A stretch of 64,000 bases of DNA from the NCBI RefSeq assembly GCF_004322775.1, contig NZ_CP036403.1, positions 3,100,001 to 3,164,000 on the forward strand, read 5' to 3'. Position 1 is the stretch's first letter. The number at the start of each line of letters is the position of its first letter. Origin of the DNA: Ornithinimicrobium sufpigmenti (GTDB taxonomy: Bacteria > Actinomycetota > Actinomycetes > Actinomycetales > Dermatophilaceae). Both the position numbers and the translations under genes were made by a program. Below, in pieces: positions 18,575-34,933 of this stretch. The notes below the pieces were generated by a model. The model worked only from the letters and a program-made list of their open reading frames with translations. It ran no database searches and was not told the origin of the DNA.

Positions 18575-18637
18575 CGTTCCGCGGAACGTTTTCGCACGGT
18601 TCCCGGCCACGGTTCTGGCTGTGCGTTCCGCGGAACG
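18575..18637. promoter_or_regulatory. Pair of identical 14-bp palindromic operators
   Basis: CGTTCCGCGGAACG occurs at 18575-18588 and again at 18624-18637, 49 bp apart, and each copy is followed by GTTT(T)CGC-like sequence on the same side. The pair precedes the MauE-thioredoxin gene promoter (-10 at 18691). The half-site order GTTC-N4-GAAC is the reverse of the actinobacterial LexA box. I cannot name the regulator. Confidence 0.7.
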
Positions 18638-18690
18638 TTTCGCGCCCCCGTACGCACCTGGCGCGACCGAGGGGCCATTAGCGGGTCACG

Positions 18691-18696
18691 TAGCCT
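18691..18696 (+). promoter_or_regulatory. -10 box of a leaderless promoter for the MauE-like gene
   Basis: TAGCCT followed by 7 nt and ATG 18704; no ribosome-binding site. Confidence 0.6.
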
Positions 18697-18703
18697 GGCT
18701 GTC

Positions 18704-19738
18704 ATGCCCCCTGCGTTCGCGCTGGCTCCCCTCGCACTGGCGGCCGTGCTGGTCCTCAGCGGCGTGGCCAAGCTGCCGGACCCGAGGTCGACGCACAGCA
18801 TGATGACGTCTCTCCGGCTGCCGGGGAGGGCGGCCCACCGCACGGTCGCCCGCCTGCTGCCGTGGGCAGAGCTCGCGGTCGCGGCGCTGCTGCTCACGCC
18901 GTGGCGGTGGACCTTCGCCCTCGGCTCGCTGGCCGCGGTCCTGCTGTTCCTCGCCTTCTGGGTGGTCGTGGCGCGGGCCATGACCTTCGACCCCCGCCCC
19001 ACCTGCTCCTGCTTCGGACGCGTGGGTGACCACCGGGTCACCGGCCGGACGGTGGTCCGCAACAGCGTCCTGCTGGCGCTCGCGCTCCTGACCGCGGCGG
19101 TCGCGCTGCAGGGTGAGAGCGGCACCGGGCTGCTGGCGGAATTCGGGGCCGGTGACTGGACATGGCTCGTGCTCGCGGTCGTGCTGGCCACGGTGTCGAC
19201 CCTCGTCCTCGGCGGCGGTCCCCCCGCGGACCTGGCCGCCGACACCGCCGGCACGCACGGCAGCGCCCACACCGCCGACACCCACCTCGGGGCCTCCCCC
19301 GCCGGCGGGACGGGCTCCCAGGACGGCTCGCCCGTCGACGACGGGCTGCTCGTCGGCAGCGACCACGAGGTCGTCCCCGTGCGGCGGCTGGCCGCCCAGC
19401 AACCCCAGCTGCTGGTGCTGGCCAGCTGCTGGTGCGGCTCGACGATGGTCACCATCGACCGCCTGCCCGACTGGCGCACCCAGCTGCCGGGCCTCGGCGT
19501 GCAGCTGGTCCACACCCACGCCCCGTGGGAGGAGCCCCGGCTCGCCCGCGTCCCGGGGGTCTGGTGGGACCCCGGCGCGCGGGTCTACTCGGCCCTGCAG
19601 GCCGGCCCCAGCCCGGCCGCGGTCCTGCTCGACACCGGCGGGCAGGTCGTGGACGGGCCGGTCAACGGCGTCGAGGCGATCGAGCGCCTCGTCGCCCGAC
19701 TCGCAGGCGACCGGGTCAGAGCGCCAGGCGCTCCTTGA
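18704..19738 (+). CDS. MauE/DoxX-like membrane protein fused to a thioredoxin-like domain
   Basis: A 344-residue protein. Residues 1-170 form a four- to five-helix MauE-type membrane domain with the family CxCFG motif ([11 protein letters not shown]). After a Gly/Thr/His-rich linker (about 175-215), the C-terminal part resembles a thioredoxin-fold TlpA domain: [22 protein letters not shown], with Cys-Trp-Cys instead of CxxC. In methylamine-utilising bacteria MauE works with the separate thiol protein MauD; here both functions seem fused. No mau genes are nearby, so a general thiol or disulfide role at the membrane is inferred. Its 3' end overlaps the convergent glmM by 23 bp. Confidence 0.75.
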   Translation: MPPAFALAPLALAAVLVLSGVAKLPDPRSTHSMMTSLRLPGRAAHRTVARLLPWAELAVAALLLTPWRWTFALGSLAAVLLFLAFWVVVARAMTFDPRPTCSCFGRVGDHRVTGRTVVRNSVLLALALLTAAVALQGESGTGLLAEFGAGDWTWLVLAVVLATVSTLVLGGGPPADLAADTAGTHGSAHTADTHLGASPAGGTGSQDGSPVDDGLLVGSDHEVVPVRRLAAQQPQLLVLASCWCGSTMVTIDRLPDWRTQLPGLGVQLVHTHAPWEEPRLARVPGVWWDPGARVYSALQAGPSPAAVLLDTGGQVVDGPVNGVEAIERLVARLAGDRVRAPGAP

Positions 19739-21062
19739 CCACACCGGCGAGGCGGTCGGCATACCCCTGAGCACGCTGCTCGGAGTCGGCCTCGACCATG
19801 ACCCGGACCACCGGCTCGGTGCCGGACTTGCGCAGCAGGACCCGGCCCTCCCCGGCGAGCTCGGCCTCGATGGCGGCCACCTCGGCCTGCAGCGCCTCGT
19901 CGCTGCCCACCCGGTCCTTGTCGACGCCCCGGACGTTGGTCAGCACCTGCGGCAGCCGGGTCATGACGGCGGCCAGGTCGTGCAGCGGGCGACCGCTGGA
20001 GACGACGCGCTCGGCCAGCGCCAGCGCCGTCAGCACGCCGTCGCCCGTCGTGCCGTGGTCCAGCATGATCACGTGGCCGGACTGCTCCCCGCCGAGCGAC
20101 AGGCCCCTGGCGCGCATCTCCTCCAGCACGTAGCGGTCGCCCACCGCGGTCTGGACGACCGAGATCCCTTCGCGCCGCAGCGCCTGCAGCAGGCCCAGGT
20201 TGCTCATCACGGTGGCCACGAGCGTGTCCTGGCGCAACTGGCCCTGCTCACGCAGAGAGACGGCGAGGATGGCCATGATCTGGTCGCCGTCCACCTGCCC
20301 GCCCTGGGCGTCCACGGCCAGGCAGCGGTCCGCGTCGCCGTCGAAGGCCACGCCCATGTCGGCGCCCCGCAGCCGCACGGCCTCCTGGAGCAGCTCCAGG
20401 TGGGTGGAGCCGGCCCCGTCGTTGATGTTGAGCCCGTCGGGGTCCCCACCGATGACGTCCACGGTGGCACCGGCGCGCCGGAGCACCTCGGGGCCCACCA
20501 CGGAGGCGGCGCCGTGCGCGGCGTCGACCACGATCCGCAGCCCGTCCAGCCGACCGGGGACGGCGTTCAACAGGTGCTCCATGTAGAACTCGGCGCCCGC
20601 GGGGAAGGGGCGGATGCGACCGACGGCGGCGCCGGTCGGGCGCTCCCAGTCGACCCCCAGCCGTTCGGAGATCCGGTCCTCGATCTCGTCGGCGAGCTTG
20701 TGCCCGCCACGGGCGAAGAACTTCAGCCCGTTGTCCGGCATCGCATTGTGCGAGGCCGAGAGCATGGCCCCCATCTCGGCGTTCATCCGGCCGGTGAGGT
20801 AGGCGATGGCCGGCGTGGGCAGCACGCCGGCGTCCAGCACGTCCACCCCGGCCGAGGCCAGACCGGCCATGACGGCGGCGGAGAGGAACTCGCCGGAGGC
20901 CCGGGGGTCGCGACCGACCACCGCGGTGGCCCGCTGGCCGCCGAACACGCTCTGGCCACCGAGCTCGTGCGCCACCGCGACCGACAGGTCGAGCGCCAGC
21001 TCTGCGGTGATGTCCTTGTTGGCCAGGCCCCGCACGCCGTCGGTGCCGAAGAGTCGTCCCAT
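19716..21062 (-). CDS. glmM: Phosphoglucosamine mutase
   Basis: A 448-residue enzyme converting glucosamine-6-phosphate to glucosamine-1-phosphate for peptidoglycan precursor synthesis. The N-terminus is [12 protein letters not shown], the active phosphoserine loop is [12 protein letters not shown] near 105, the metal loop is [11 protein letters not shown], and the sugar-binding loop is GGEQSGHVI. The phosphate-binding end is [21 protein letters not shown] lies 6-9 nt before the ATG. It lies downstream of rpsI-rplM, as in most actinobacteria, but after a strong terminator. Confidence 0.97.
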   Translation of the reverse strand: MGRLFGTDGVRGLANKDITAELALDLSVAVAHELGGQSVFGGQRATAVVGRDPRASGEFLSAAVMAGLASAGVDVLDAGVLPTPAIAYLTGRMNAEMGAMLSASHNAMPDNGLKFFARGGHKLADEIEDRISERLGVDWERPTGAAVGRIRPFPAGAEFYMEHLLNAVPGRLDGLRIVVDAAHGAASVVGPEVLRRAGATVDVIGGDPDGLNINDGAGSTHLELLQEAVRLRGADMGVAFDGDADRCLAVDAQGGQVDGDQIMAILAVSLREQGQLRQDTLVATVMSNLGLLQALRREGISVVQTAVGDRYVLEEMRARGLSLGGEQSGHVIMLDHGTTGDGVLTALALAERVVSSGRPLHDLAAVMTRLPQVLTNVRGVDKDRVGSDEALQAEVAAIEAELAGEGRVLLRKSGTEPVVRVMVEADSEQRAQGYADRLAGVVKERLAL

Positions 21063-21147
21063 CCTGGGTCCTTAGTGTCGAGAAGGTGCTGTGGTCTCGC
21101 GTGCCGGCCAGGCGGCCGCAGTCGACTTGGCAGTATGCCGCACGCGA

Positions 21148-21177
21148 AAGGGGGCGCGACAGATGTCGCGCCCCCTT
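21148..21177 (-). terminator. Terminator after rpsI
   Basis: A 13-14 bp perfect stem (AAGGGGGCGCGAC and GTCGCGCCCCCTT around AGAT) lies 29 nt after the rpsI stop. It separates the rplM-rpsI operon from glmM. Confidence 0.85.
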
Positions 21178-21205
21178 CGTGGTCGGTCCAGCAGGACCGG
21201 GAGGA

Positions 21206-21715
21206 TCAGCGCTTGCTGTACTGCGGCGCCTTACGGGCCTTCTTCAGACCAGCCTTCTTGCGCTCCGGCACGCGGGCGTCACGGGTGAGCAGGCCGGCCT
21301 TCTTCAGGGCCGGGCGGTTCAGCTCCGGGTCCACGCCGTTGAGCGAGCGGGCCACGCCGAGACGGACCGCGCCGGCCTGACCGGAGGGGCCTCCGCCGTG
21401 CACGCGGACCAGCACGTCGTAGGCGCCGTCCAGCTCGAGCAGGGCCAGGGCCTCGCCGGCGATCTGCTGGTGCACCTTGTTGGGGAAGTACTCCTCCAGC
21501 GTGCGGCCGTTGATCCGCCACTCGCCGGTGCCCGGGATGATCCGGACGCGAGCCACGGCCTGCTTGCGGCGACCGGTGCCGGCGCCGGGGACCGAGGCGC
21601 TGCGGCGCTGGGCCTGCTCCTCGGTGGGAGCCTCGGACTCGGTGGTGTACTCGGAGATCGCGTTCTCGTCGAACTCGTCGGTGTCGACGTCAAGGGTGGT
21701 GTCAGTCATCGTCAT
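21206..21715 (-). CDS. rpsI: Ribosomal protein S9
   Basis: A 169-residue small-subunit protein. The conserved S9 domain starts at about residue 45 ([14 protein letters not shown]) and ends in the basic tail [11 protein letters not shown], whose terminal Arg reaches the P-site tRNA. The first 45 residues are an acidic Thr/Glu/Asp-rich extension typical of actinobacterial S9. It follows rplM with a 5-nt gap in one operon. Confidence 0.97.
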   Translation of the reverse strand: MTMTDTTLDVDTDEFDENAISEYTTESEAPTEEQAQRRSASVPGAGTGRRKQAVARVRIIPGTGEWRINGRTLEEYFPNKVHQQIAGEALALLELDGAYDVLVRVHGGGPSGQAGAVRLGVARSLNGVDPELNRPALKKAGLLTRDARVPERKKAGLKKARKAPQYSKR

Positions 21716-21720
21716 GTTCC

Positions 21721-22164
21721 TTACTGCGCGACCTGGGAGATCTCATAGGGCACCGGCTGCTGGGCCGCGTGCGGGTGGGCGTCGCCGGCGTAGACCTTGA
21801 GCTTGGTGATCACCTGTCGACCCAGGGAGTTCTTGGGGAGCATGCCGCGCACGGCCTTCTCCACGGCCCGGGCGGGGTTCTTCTCGAGCAGCTGCTCGTA
21901 GCTCTCGGCCTTCAGGCCACCGGGGTAGCCGGAGTGCCGGTAGGCCTTCTTCTGCTCCAGCTTGGCGCCGGTCAGGGCCACCTTGTCGGCGTTGATGATG
22001 ATGACGTGGTCACCGGTGTCGAGGTGCGGGGCAAAGATCGTCTTGTGCTTGCCGCGCAGGAGGATCGCCGTCTGGGACGCCAGCCGACCCAGGACGACGT
22101 CCGTGGCATCGATGACGTGCCAGGCGCGAGTGATCTCGCCGGCCTTGGGGGTGTAGGTTCGCAT
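21721..22164 (-). CDS. rplM: Ribosomal protein L13
   Basis: A 147-residue large-subunit early-assembly protein. Motifs are [35 protein letters not shown] and [13 protein letters not shown] 22164 is preceded by an AGGCAG site; longer in-frame sequence upstream overlaps the promoter and is not coding. It is the first gene of the rplM-rpsI operon. Confidence 0.97.
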   Translation of the reverse strand: MRTYTPKAGEITRAWHVIDATDVVLGRLASQTAILLRGKHKTIFAPHLDTGDHVIIINADKVALTGAKLEQKKAYRHSGYPGGLKAESYEQLLEKNPARAVEKAVRGMLPKNSLGRQVITKLKVYAGDAHPHAAQQPVPYEISQVAQ

Positions 22165-22205
22165 CTGCCTAACCTTCGTCTGGTGTGTGATTGGGCAACC
22201 CCTCA

Positions 22206-22234
22206 AGTCTACCGACGCTGTCGGCACCACCCAA
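22206..22234 (-). promoter_or_regulatory. Promoter of the rplM-rpsI operon
   Basis: On the minus strand, -35 TTGGGT (22229-22234), a 17-bp spacer and -10 TAGACT (22206-22211) lie about 42 bp before the rplM start. The spacing and motifs fit the main vegetative sigma factor. Confidence 0.7.
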
Positions 22235-22296
22235 AACGGGCAAATCTGCAGGTCAGAGCACCCTGGAGGGGTGGCCCAGGACGCGATGCCGAGTGT

Positions 22297-22338
22297 TTGT
22301 GCATAACTATTGTGCATCCGCGTCGCGCCGCGTAGGCT
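22297..22338 (+). promoter_or_regulatory. Promoter of the winged-helix regulator gene with duplicated TTGTGCAT
   Basis: -35 TTGTGC (22310-22315), 17-bp spacer, -10 TAGGCT (22333-22338), then 6 nt to ATG 22345, so the mRNA is probably leaderless. TTGTGCAT occurs at 22297-22304 and 22310-22317, the second copy covering the -35 box. This is a likely autoregulatory operator. Confidence 0.65.
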
Positions 22339-22344
22339 GCGGGC

Positions 22345-22980
22345 ATGACCGCCCGAGACGACGCCGGGGCCGCCCGCCGTCCTGAGCGCGGCGGGGAGCG
22401 CACCAGCCCCCGCACCTCGGAGCGGTCCGCGCTGCGGACCCTGGCCCATCCCCTGCGCAGCCGGATCCTGGCCGAGCTGCGCGTGCACGGCCGGGCCACC
22501 GCCAGCGACCTGGCCCGGGCCCTCGACACGCACACCGGCGCCACGTCATACCACCTGCGTCAGCTCGAGGCCGTCGGCCTGGTCCAGGACACTGCCACTG
22601 GCACCGGCCGGCGCAGGGTGTGGGAGGCGGTGGCGCAGGAGGACGTCGGCCTGGTCACCGTGAGCTCCGGGGGCGGCGAGGAGGACGTCGACGAGGACGA
22701 CGCACATGCCGTGGACTGGCTCGCGCTGGACTACCTCGCCCACTTCGGGGACCGAGCGCGGTCCTGGCTGACCGAGCAGCACGCCTGGGACCCGGTCTGG
22801 CAGGACGTGTGCGGCCTGCAGGACCACACGGTGCAGGTCACCGCCGAACAGGCCACCGCGCTGCGCGCCGAGCTGCTGGAGGTGCTGGAGCGCTATCGCC
22901 GGGTCGGTCAGGGCAACCCCCAGGCCAAGCGGGTGGTCGTCTACACCTGCGCCCTGCCGGTCGACCGCCGCTCACCCTGA
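22345..22980 (+). CDS. ArsR-like winged-helix transcriptional regulator
   Basis: A 211-residue predicted repressor. The N-terminal 30 residues are Arg/Gly-rich and disordered. The winged helix runs from [19 protein letters not shown] to [30 protein letters not shown] (about residues 30-75). No ArsR metal-binding Cys pair is seen, so it is probably of the HTH_20/YdeN-neighbour type that senses something else. The C-terminal half (about 110-205) is an alpha-helical effector domain. It is divergent from rplM and convergent with pullulanase; its target is unclear, but a doubled TTGTGCAT overlaps its own promoter. Confidence 0.85.
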   Translation: MTARDDAGAARRPERGGERTSPRTSERSALRTLAHPLRSRILAELRVHGRATASDLARALDTHTGATSYHLRQLEAVGLVQDTATGTGRRRVWEAVAQEDVGLVTVSSGGGEEDVDEDDAHAVDWLALDYLAHFGDRARSWLTEQHAWDPVWQDVCGLQDHTVQVTAEQATALRAELLEVLERYRRVGQGNPQAKRVVVYTCALPVDRRSP

Positions 22981-23040
22981 CCGGCTCCGCCCCGATCCGT
23001 CCTGATCCGTCCCGCTCTCACCGCGATCCCGGCATACCGC

Positions 23041-25725
<2,685 letters not shown>

Positions 25726-25734
25726 GCCCGCTCC

Positions 25735-28062
25735 TCAGCTGCCGCCGACGACGGGCACACCGACGACAGGGGTCGTGGCATGCCGGTCGGAGACGACGGA
25801 GCCCACCGGTCGCAGGTCGAGCCACCACTGGCTGCGTGGCCGGTCCAGCGTGGGCTCCATCTCCTCGGCGAGGTGGTCGATGGGGGTGATCCGCTCCTGT
25901 CCGTCGACCTCGCCGATGTAGCAGGCGCTGGCTGCTCCGGCGGTCAGCTCGTGGTCGATGTGCGCCAGGGCTGCGCGGACGAGCCGGGTGGCGAGCAACC
26001 GGTCGTAGGGCGTGGGTTCCCCGCCGGTCTGCACGTGGCCGAGGGCGATCCGTCGGACGTCGAAGTGGTCGCCGCCCTCCTCCTCGAAGATCCGGGTCAT
26101 CAGCTCGGCCGAGTAGTTCGCGTTGGCCTGCTCCCCACGGATGGCCAGCCACAGCTGCCGGCCCTGCCCGAAGGTGCGGGTCATCCGCTCCGCATCCTCG
26201 GCCAGGTCCACGATCCCGATCTCCTCCTCCGGCAGGTAGACCCGCTCGGCCCCGGCTGCGAGACCGCTCATCATCGCCAGGTAGCCGCAGGGACCGCCCA
26301 TCGTCTCCACCACGAAGCACCGCTGGGTCGCCGAGGCGGACATGCGCAGCTTGTCCAGCGCGGCGGTGATGGTGTTGAGGGCGGTGTCGGCACCGATGGA
26401 CAGCTCGGCGCCCGGGAGGTTGTTGTCGATGGCGGCCGGGACGCACACCATCGGGATCCCCAACGCAGGGTGCGCGTCCCGGGCCCCGTGCAGCACGGCT
26501 GCGGTCCGGTAGGCCTCGATGCCTCCGACCAGGACGAGTGCGTCGACGCCTTCCCGGGCCAACGTCTCGGCGATCTGCAGCGTCTGAGTAGCGTCCGGGA
26601 CGATCCTGCGGGTCCCGAGCTCGGCGCCCGCCCGCCCGACCCAGTCGTCGACCTCCGCCCAGTCCAGGGCGGCGACCCGGCCGGCGACGAGGCCGGGGAC
26701 CGAGCCGCGCACTCCCAGCACCACGTCGCCCGTCACGGACGCGGACCGCACGAGGGTACGCACCGCGGTGTTCATGCCGGGCGCGACGCCCCCGGCGTGC
26801 AGCACCGCGATGCGGCGTGGTGCCCGCGTCGGGCTCGGCGGGTATGCGGTGCCGTGCGGGTCAGCGAGTCGCCCGGGCACCCGCGGCGGGGCACAGAGCT
26901 CGGCGACGACCTCGCTGAGTGCGGAGAAGGAGCGGCCGCGCGCCGTCCGTGCGGCGGCGAAGTCTCCGCCCTCGAGCGCGGTCTTGACCGCCGTAGTGTC
27001 CTCGACCGCGCTGCCGAGAGGCAGCGGTACGAGGCGGTTGTCGCGGACCCCGACCACCTGGGCGGGGATGTCTGTGCCGTGCAGCACCTGCTGCACGGCG
27101 GCATACCCCAGCAGGGTGGGCATCCAGCGGTCATAGGCAGAGGGGCGCCCGCCGCGCTGTACGTGGCCGAGGATGGTGACCCTGGCTCCTTCGCCGCCCA
27201 GGCGTTCGGTGATGACCTCCCCGACCTGGCCGCTCGTGATCCGGTGCCCCTCCGAGTCGGTCGCGCCTTCGGCCACCACCACGATGAGGTCTCGGAGGCC
27301 GGCCTCGCGGGAGGCCTCCAGCCGGCTGACCAGCGCATCGCGCCAGTCCGGCCCCGGCGGATCCTCCGGGACGAGGACCGCGTCGGCGGCGCCCGCGACG
27401 GCGGCCATCAGGGCGAGGTACCCGCAGTGTCTCCCCATCACCTCCACCACGAACGTGCGTTGATGGCTGGCGGCCGTGGACCGCAGGGCGTCGATGGCGT
27501 CCACGATGCGGTGCAGGGCCGTGTCTGCACCGATCGTCATGTCGGTGCCGGCCATGTCGTTGTCGATGGAGCCCACGAGACCGGCGACGGTCAGCACCGG
27601 ATGGGCCTGCGGCTGCTCCGTGGTGATCGCCCCCTGCTCGAGCAGCTCGCTCAGCAGCGAGGGCCACTCGTGACGGAACTCCTCGGTCCCGCGCAGGGAC
27701 CCGTCCCCGCCGATGACGACGAGCCGGTCGATGCCGTGCTGCACGAGATTGCGCGCCGCCGCCCGCATCCCCTCCCGGGTGCGGAACTCGGGGCACCGGG
27801 CCGTGCCCAGCACGGTCCCGCCCATGTGCAGGATGCCACCGACGTCGTCCCAGGTGAGCGCGCGGATCGCGACTCCACCCGCAACCGCGCCGGCCCACCC
27901 CTCGTGGATGGCGTATGGCTGACCCCCGAGCCGGAGGGTCGCCCGCACGACGGCGCGGATGGCCGCGTTCATCCCCTGCGAGTCGCCGCCCGAGGTGAGC
28001 ACCGCCACCCGAGGCCCCAGCTCGGTCGGCGGGTGGGACGTGGAGGCGGCAGCGACGGTCAC
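25735..28062 (-). CDS. pfk: Duplicated (eukaryotic-type) 6-phosphofructokinase
   Basis: A 775-residue protein made of two PFK-A domains in tandem, about twice the bacterial length. The N-half (1-380) keeps the active site: LTSGGDSQGMNAAIR, GGDGS, GSIDND for catalysis, and EVMGRHCGYLAL. The Gly residues in GGDGS and GSIDND indicate ATP rather than pyrophosphate. The C-half (about 410-775) is degenerate: GGDGS is VGGIE and the catalytic motif is AIDNN, as in the regulatory half of eukaryotic PFK. GTG 28062 was chosen (CAAGAT lies 6 nt upstream). It is the first gene of an operon with pullulanase, linking glucan breakdown to glycolysis. Confidence 0.92.
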   Translation of the reverse strand: MTVAAASTSHPPTELGPRVAVLTSGGDSQGMNAAIRAVVRATLRLGGQPYAIHEGWAGAVAGGVAIRALTWDDVGGILHMGGTVLGTARCPEFRTREGMRAAARNLVQHGIDRLVVIGGDGSLRGTEEFRHEWPSLLSELLEQGAITTEQPQAHPVLTVAGLVGSIDNDMAGTDMTIGADTALHRIVDAIDALRSTAASHQRTFVVEVMGRHCGYLALMAAVAGAADAVLVPEDPPGPDWRDALVSRLEASREAGLRDLIVVVAEGATDSEGHRITSGQVGEVITERLGGEGARVTILGHVQRGGRPSAYDRWMPTLLGYAAVQQVLHGTDIPAQVVGVRDNRLVPLPLGSAVEDTTAVKTALEGGDFAAARTARGRSFSALSEVVAELCAPPRVPGRLADPHGTAYPPSPTRAPRRIAVLHAGGVAPGMNTAVRTLVRSASVTGDVVLGVRGSVPGLVAGRVAALDWAEVDDWVGRAGAELGTRRIVPDATQTLQIAETLAREGVDALVLVGGIEAYRTAAVLHGARDAHPALGIPMVCVPAAIDNNLPGAELSIGADTALNTITAALDKLRMSASATQRCFVVETMGGPCGYLAMMSGLAAGAERVYLPEEEIGIVDLAEDAERMTRTFGQGRQLWLAIRGEQANANYSAELMTRIFEEEGGDHFDVRRIALGHVQTGGEPTPYDRLLATRLVRAALAHIDHELTAGAASACYIGEVDGQERITPIDHLAEEMEPTLDRPRSQWWLDLRPVGSVVSDRHATTPVVGVPVVGGS

Positions 28063-28113
28063 CGCCCCATCTTGGCATGACCGAAGCCGGAGCCGATCGT
28101 TCCGGGGCATGCC

Positions 28114-28147
28114 AAAGGCCCGCCCGGATTGCTCCAGGCGGGCCTTT
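28114..28147 (-). terminator. Terminator of the rrn operon
   Basis: AAAGGCCCGCC and GGCGGGCCTTT form an 11-bp stem around a 12-nt loop, 8 nt after the 5S gene. The symmetric A/T ends could serve both strands. Confidence 0.85.
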
Positions 28148-28155
28148 GAAAAGAG

Positions 28156-28273
28156 GTCCGGCGGTGTCCTACTCTCCCACACCGTCTCCAGTGCAGTACC
28201 ATCGGCGCTGTCAGGCTTAGCTTCCGGGTTCGGAATGTGACCGGGCGTTTCCCTGACGCTATGACCGCCGTAA
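28156..28273 (-). rRNA. rrf: 5S ribosomal RNA
   Basis: The minus strand reads GTTACGGCGGTCATAGCG at the 5' end and GGACACCGCCGGACC near the 3' end, which pair as helix I of 5S rRNA. Length is about 118 nt. It is the last gene of the rrn operon. The exact ends are estimated. Confidence 0.95.
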
Positions 28274-28412
28274 CACGATCAACCCTTGTTCAACTCTGTC
28301 CTTGTGCCACGGCTGGACGTGGACACAGGGGTGGTTGTGGGTCGGGAACCGTACAGTGGACGCAGATCTTGTCTTGTCTTTGCGGGGTACACGGGGCGGA
28401 GCCCCGTGGGAT
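28274..28412 (-). other. 23S-5S spacer
   Basis: About 139 bp without a tRNA gene. It contains a mini-hairpin at 28390-28408 close to the 23S 3' end (CACGGGGC, GGA, GCCCCGTG). Confidence 0.75.
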
Positions 28413-33493
<5,081 letters not shown>

Positions 33494-33723
33494 AAACCTA
33501 AACCCTTATCAAGAGCCAGATCACAAGCAAAACCACCACACCCCAACGGGGGGTCAAGACATGGCAGTCAAAAAACGCCGCACCCAACCCAGCCAAAACC
33601 AGACCAGGCACGACAAACAAACAATTGGCATCAATAAATCTGACACGCTGTTGAGTTCTCAAGAATCGGACACACACCGACGAGTCGGGCCTGGTGGCCT
33701 TCCCCGTCCGGGGCAACCTCTCC

Positions 33724-33752
33724 AGCCTACATGCTCTGCTCCGCTGCTCCAA
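33724..33752 (-). promoter_or_regulatory. rrn promoter, proximal
   Basis: -35 TTGGAG (33747-33752), 17-bp spacer, -10 TAGGCT (33724-33729) on the minus strand, about 230 bp before the 16S 5' end. Confidence 0.65.
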
Positions 33753-33834
33753 ATCGTCATCCTGGCGGATGTGAGTGGAGGTGGGTGCCGAGCGGCTGGG
33801 CCACCTCCGCTTTCGCGTCCGGCAGCGAGATAGA

Positions 33835-33864
33835 ACAGTACAGCGTCCTCGGCCCACGAGGCAA
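33835..33864 (-). promoter_or_regulatory. rrn promoter, distal candidate
   Basis: -35 TTGCCT (33859-33864), 18-bp spacer, -10 TACTGT (33835-33840) on the minus strand. This is a second promoter candidate upstream of the proximal one; it is weaker by sequence. Confidence 0.4.
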
Positions 33865-33945
33865 ATCGGCGCCCACGGTGGCCGCCAGCCGGCCGGTCGA
33901 GCGGACATCGCCGCAGGTCAGCGCGCTGATGAGGCCCTGAAGGGC

Positions 33946-34920
33946 TCAGCCGACGGTGATGCCGATCTTGCCCACGACGTCTCCGCGCTCCATCTTCGCC
34001 AGGGCCTCGCGCGTCTGCGCCAGGGGGTAGGTGCTGTCTACCTCGGGCCGGAGCCCGCTGGTCTGCACGAACCGGCTCAGGGCGGTCAGCTCCTCCAGGC
34101 TTCCCATCGTGGAGCCGAGCACCCGCAGCTGCTTGAAGAAGATCTTGGTCAGCTCCGCCCTGGGCGGGGCGTCGCCGGACGTCGCCCCGCAGATGACGAT
34201 CGCCCCACCGGGACGCAGTGCGTTGACCGAGTGGGACCAGGTCGCCGCACCCACGCTCTCGAGCACCGCGTCGACCCGCGCCGGCAGCCGCTCCCCCACC
34301 TCGAAGGCGCGCGCAGCGCCGAGGTCCTGCGCCCTGCGCAGCTTGGTCTCGTCTCGGCCGGTGACCCAGACGGTCAGGCCCGCCGCGTGACCGAGCTGGA
34401 TCAGGGCCGTCGAGACGGCGCCGCCGGCTCCCTGGACGAGCACCGTGTCGCCGGGCCGCACGTCGGCTCGGGTGAACAGCATCCGGTAGGCCGTGAGCCA
34501 CGAGGTGGACAGGGCGGCCGCCTCGACCGCGCCCAGGTGCTCGGGCTTGGGCACCCACTGTCCCTCGGGCACTGTCACCAGCTCGGCCAGGGTGCCCTGG
34601 TGCACCTCCGACAGCAGCGAGCGGCGGGGGTCGAGGGTGAGGTCGCCAGTCCAGCCCGGAGTCCCGGACAGCACCGGGTAGATGACCACCTCACCGTGCT
34701 CGGGGTGCTGGGCCACCGCGTCGCAGCCCAGGATCATCGGCAGCCGCTCCTCCGGCAGGCCCACCCCCCGCAACGACCACAGGTCGTGGTGGTTCAGCCC
34801 TGCTGCCACGACGGGAAGGACCGCCCAACCGGGCCGCTCCTGCGGCTCGGGACGCTCGTCGACCCGTAGACCGGCCAGCGGGTCGTCGGGGTGGAGGGAC
34901 TCGGCATACGCAGCCAGCAT
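33946..34920 (-). CDS. Zinc-independent MDR-family quinone oxidoreductase/dehydrogenase
   Basis: A 324-residue medium-chain dehydrogenase/reductase. The N-terminal GroES-like domain has GLNHHDLWSLRGVG and ILGCDAV, and the Rossmann domain carries VLVQGAGGAVSTALIQLG (about 155-172) for NAD(P)H. The structural zinc cysteines are absent. The substrate is unknown. ATG 34920 was chosen because TAGGGT sits 7 nt upstream; the three-codon-longer start would lie inside that box. The -10 box overlaps the last codons of truA. Confidence 0.87.
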   Translation of the reverse strand: MLAAYAESLHPDDPLAGLRVDERPEPQERPGWAVLPVVAAGLNHHDLWSLRGVGLPEERLPMILGCDAVAQHPEHGEVVIYPVLSGTPGWTGDLTLDPRRSLLSEVHQGTLAELVTVPEGQWVPKPEHLGAVEAAALSTSWLTAYRMLFTRADVRPGDTVLVQGAGGAVSTALIQLGHAAGLTVWVTGRDETKLRRAQDLGAARAFEVGERLPARVDAVLESVGAATWSHSVNALRPGGAIVICGATSGDAPPRAELTKIFFKQLRVLGSTMGSLEELTALSRFVQTSGLRPEVDSTYPLAQTREALAKMERGDVVGKIGITVG

Positions 34921-34927
34921 GCCCGTC

Positions 34928-34933
34928 ACCCTA
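34928..34933 (-). promoter_or_regulatory. -10 box of a leaderless promoter for the MDR gene
   Basis: TAGGGT on the minus strand, 7 nt before ATG 34920, overlapping the end of truA. Confidence 0.6.

Larger units (their letters stand above)
33494..33945 (-). other. rrn leader and promoter region
   Basis: The 452-bp region between the 16S gene and the MDR oxidoreductase holds an AT-richer leader (33494-33650), an antitermination-like GAGAACTCAACAG box (minus strand near 33655), two promoter candidates described separately, and a short GGAGGTGG/CCACCTCC hairpin at 33777-33808 that may end the oxidoreductase transcript. No ORF is credible. Confidence 0.7.

Noticed and set aside
18575..18637. LexA (SOS) boxes at the twin palindromes
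   Set aside because: The actinobacterial SOS box is CGAAC-N4-GTTCG; here the half-sites are in the opposite order (GTTC-N4-GAAC).
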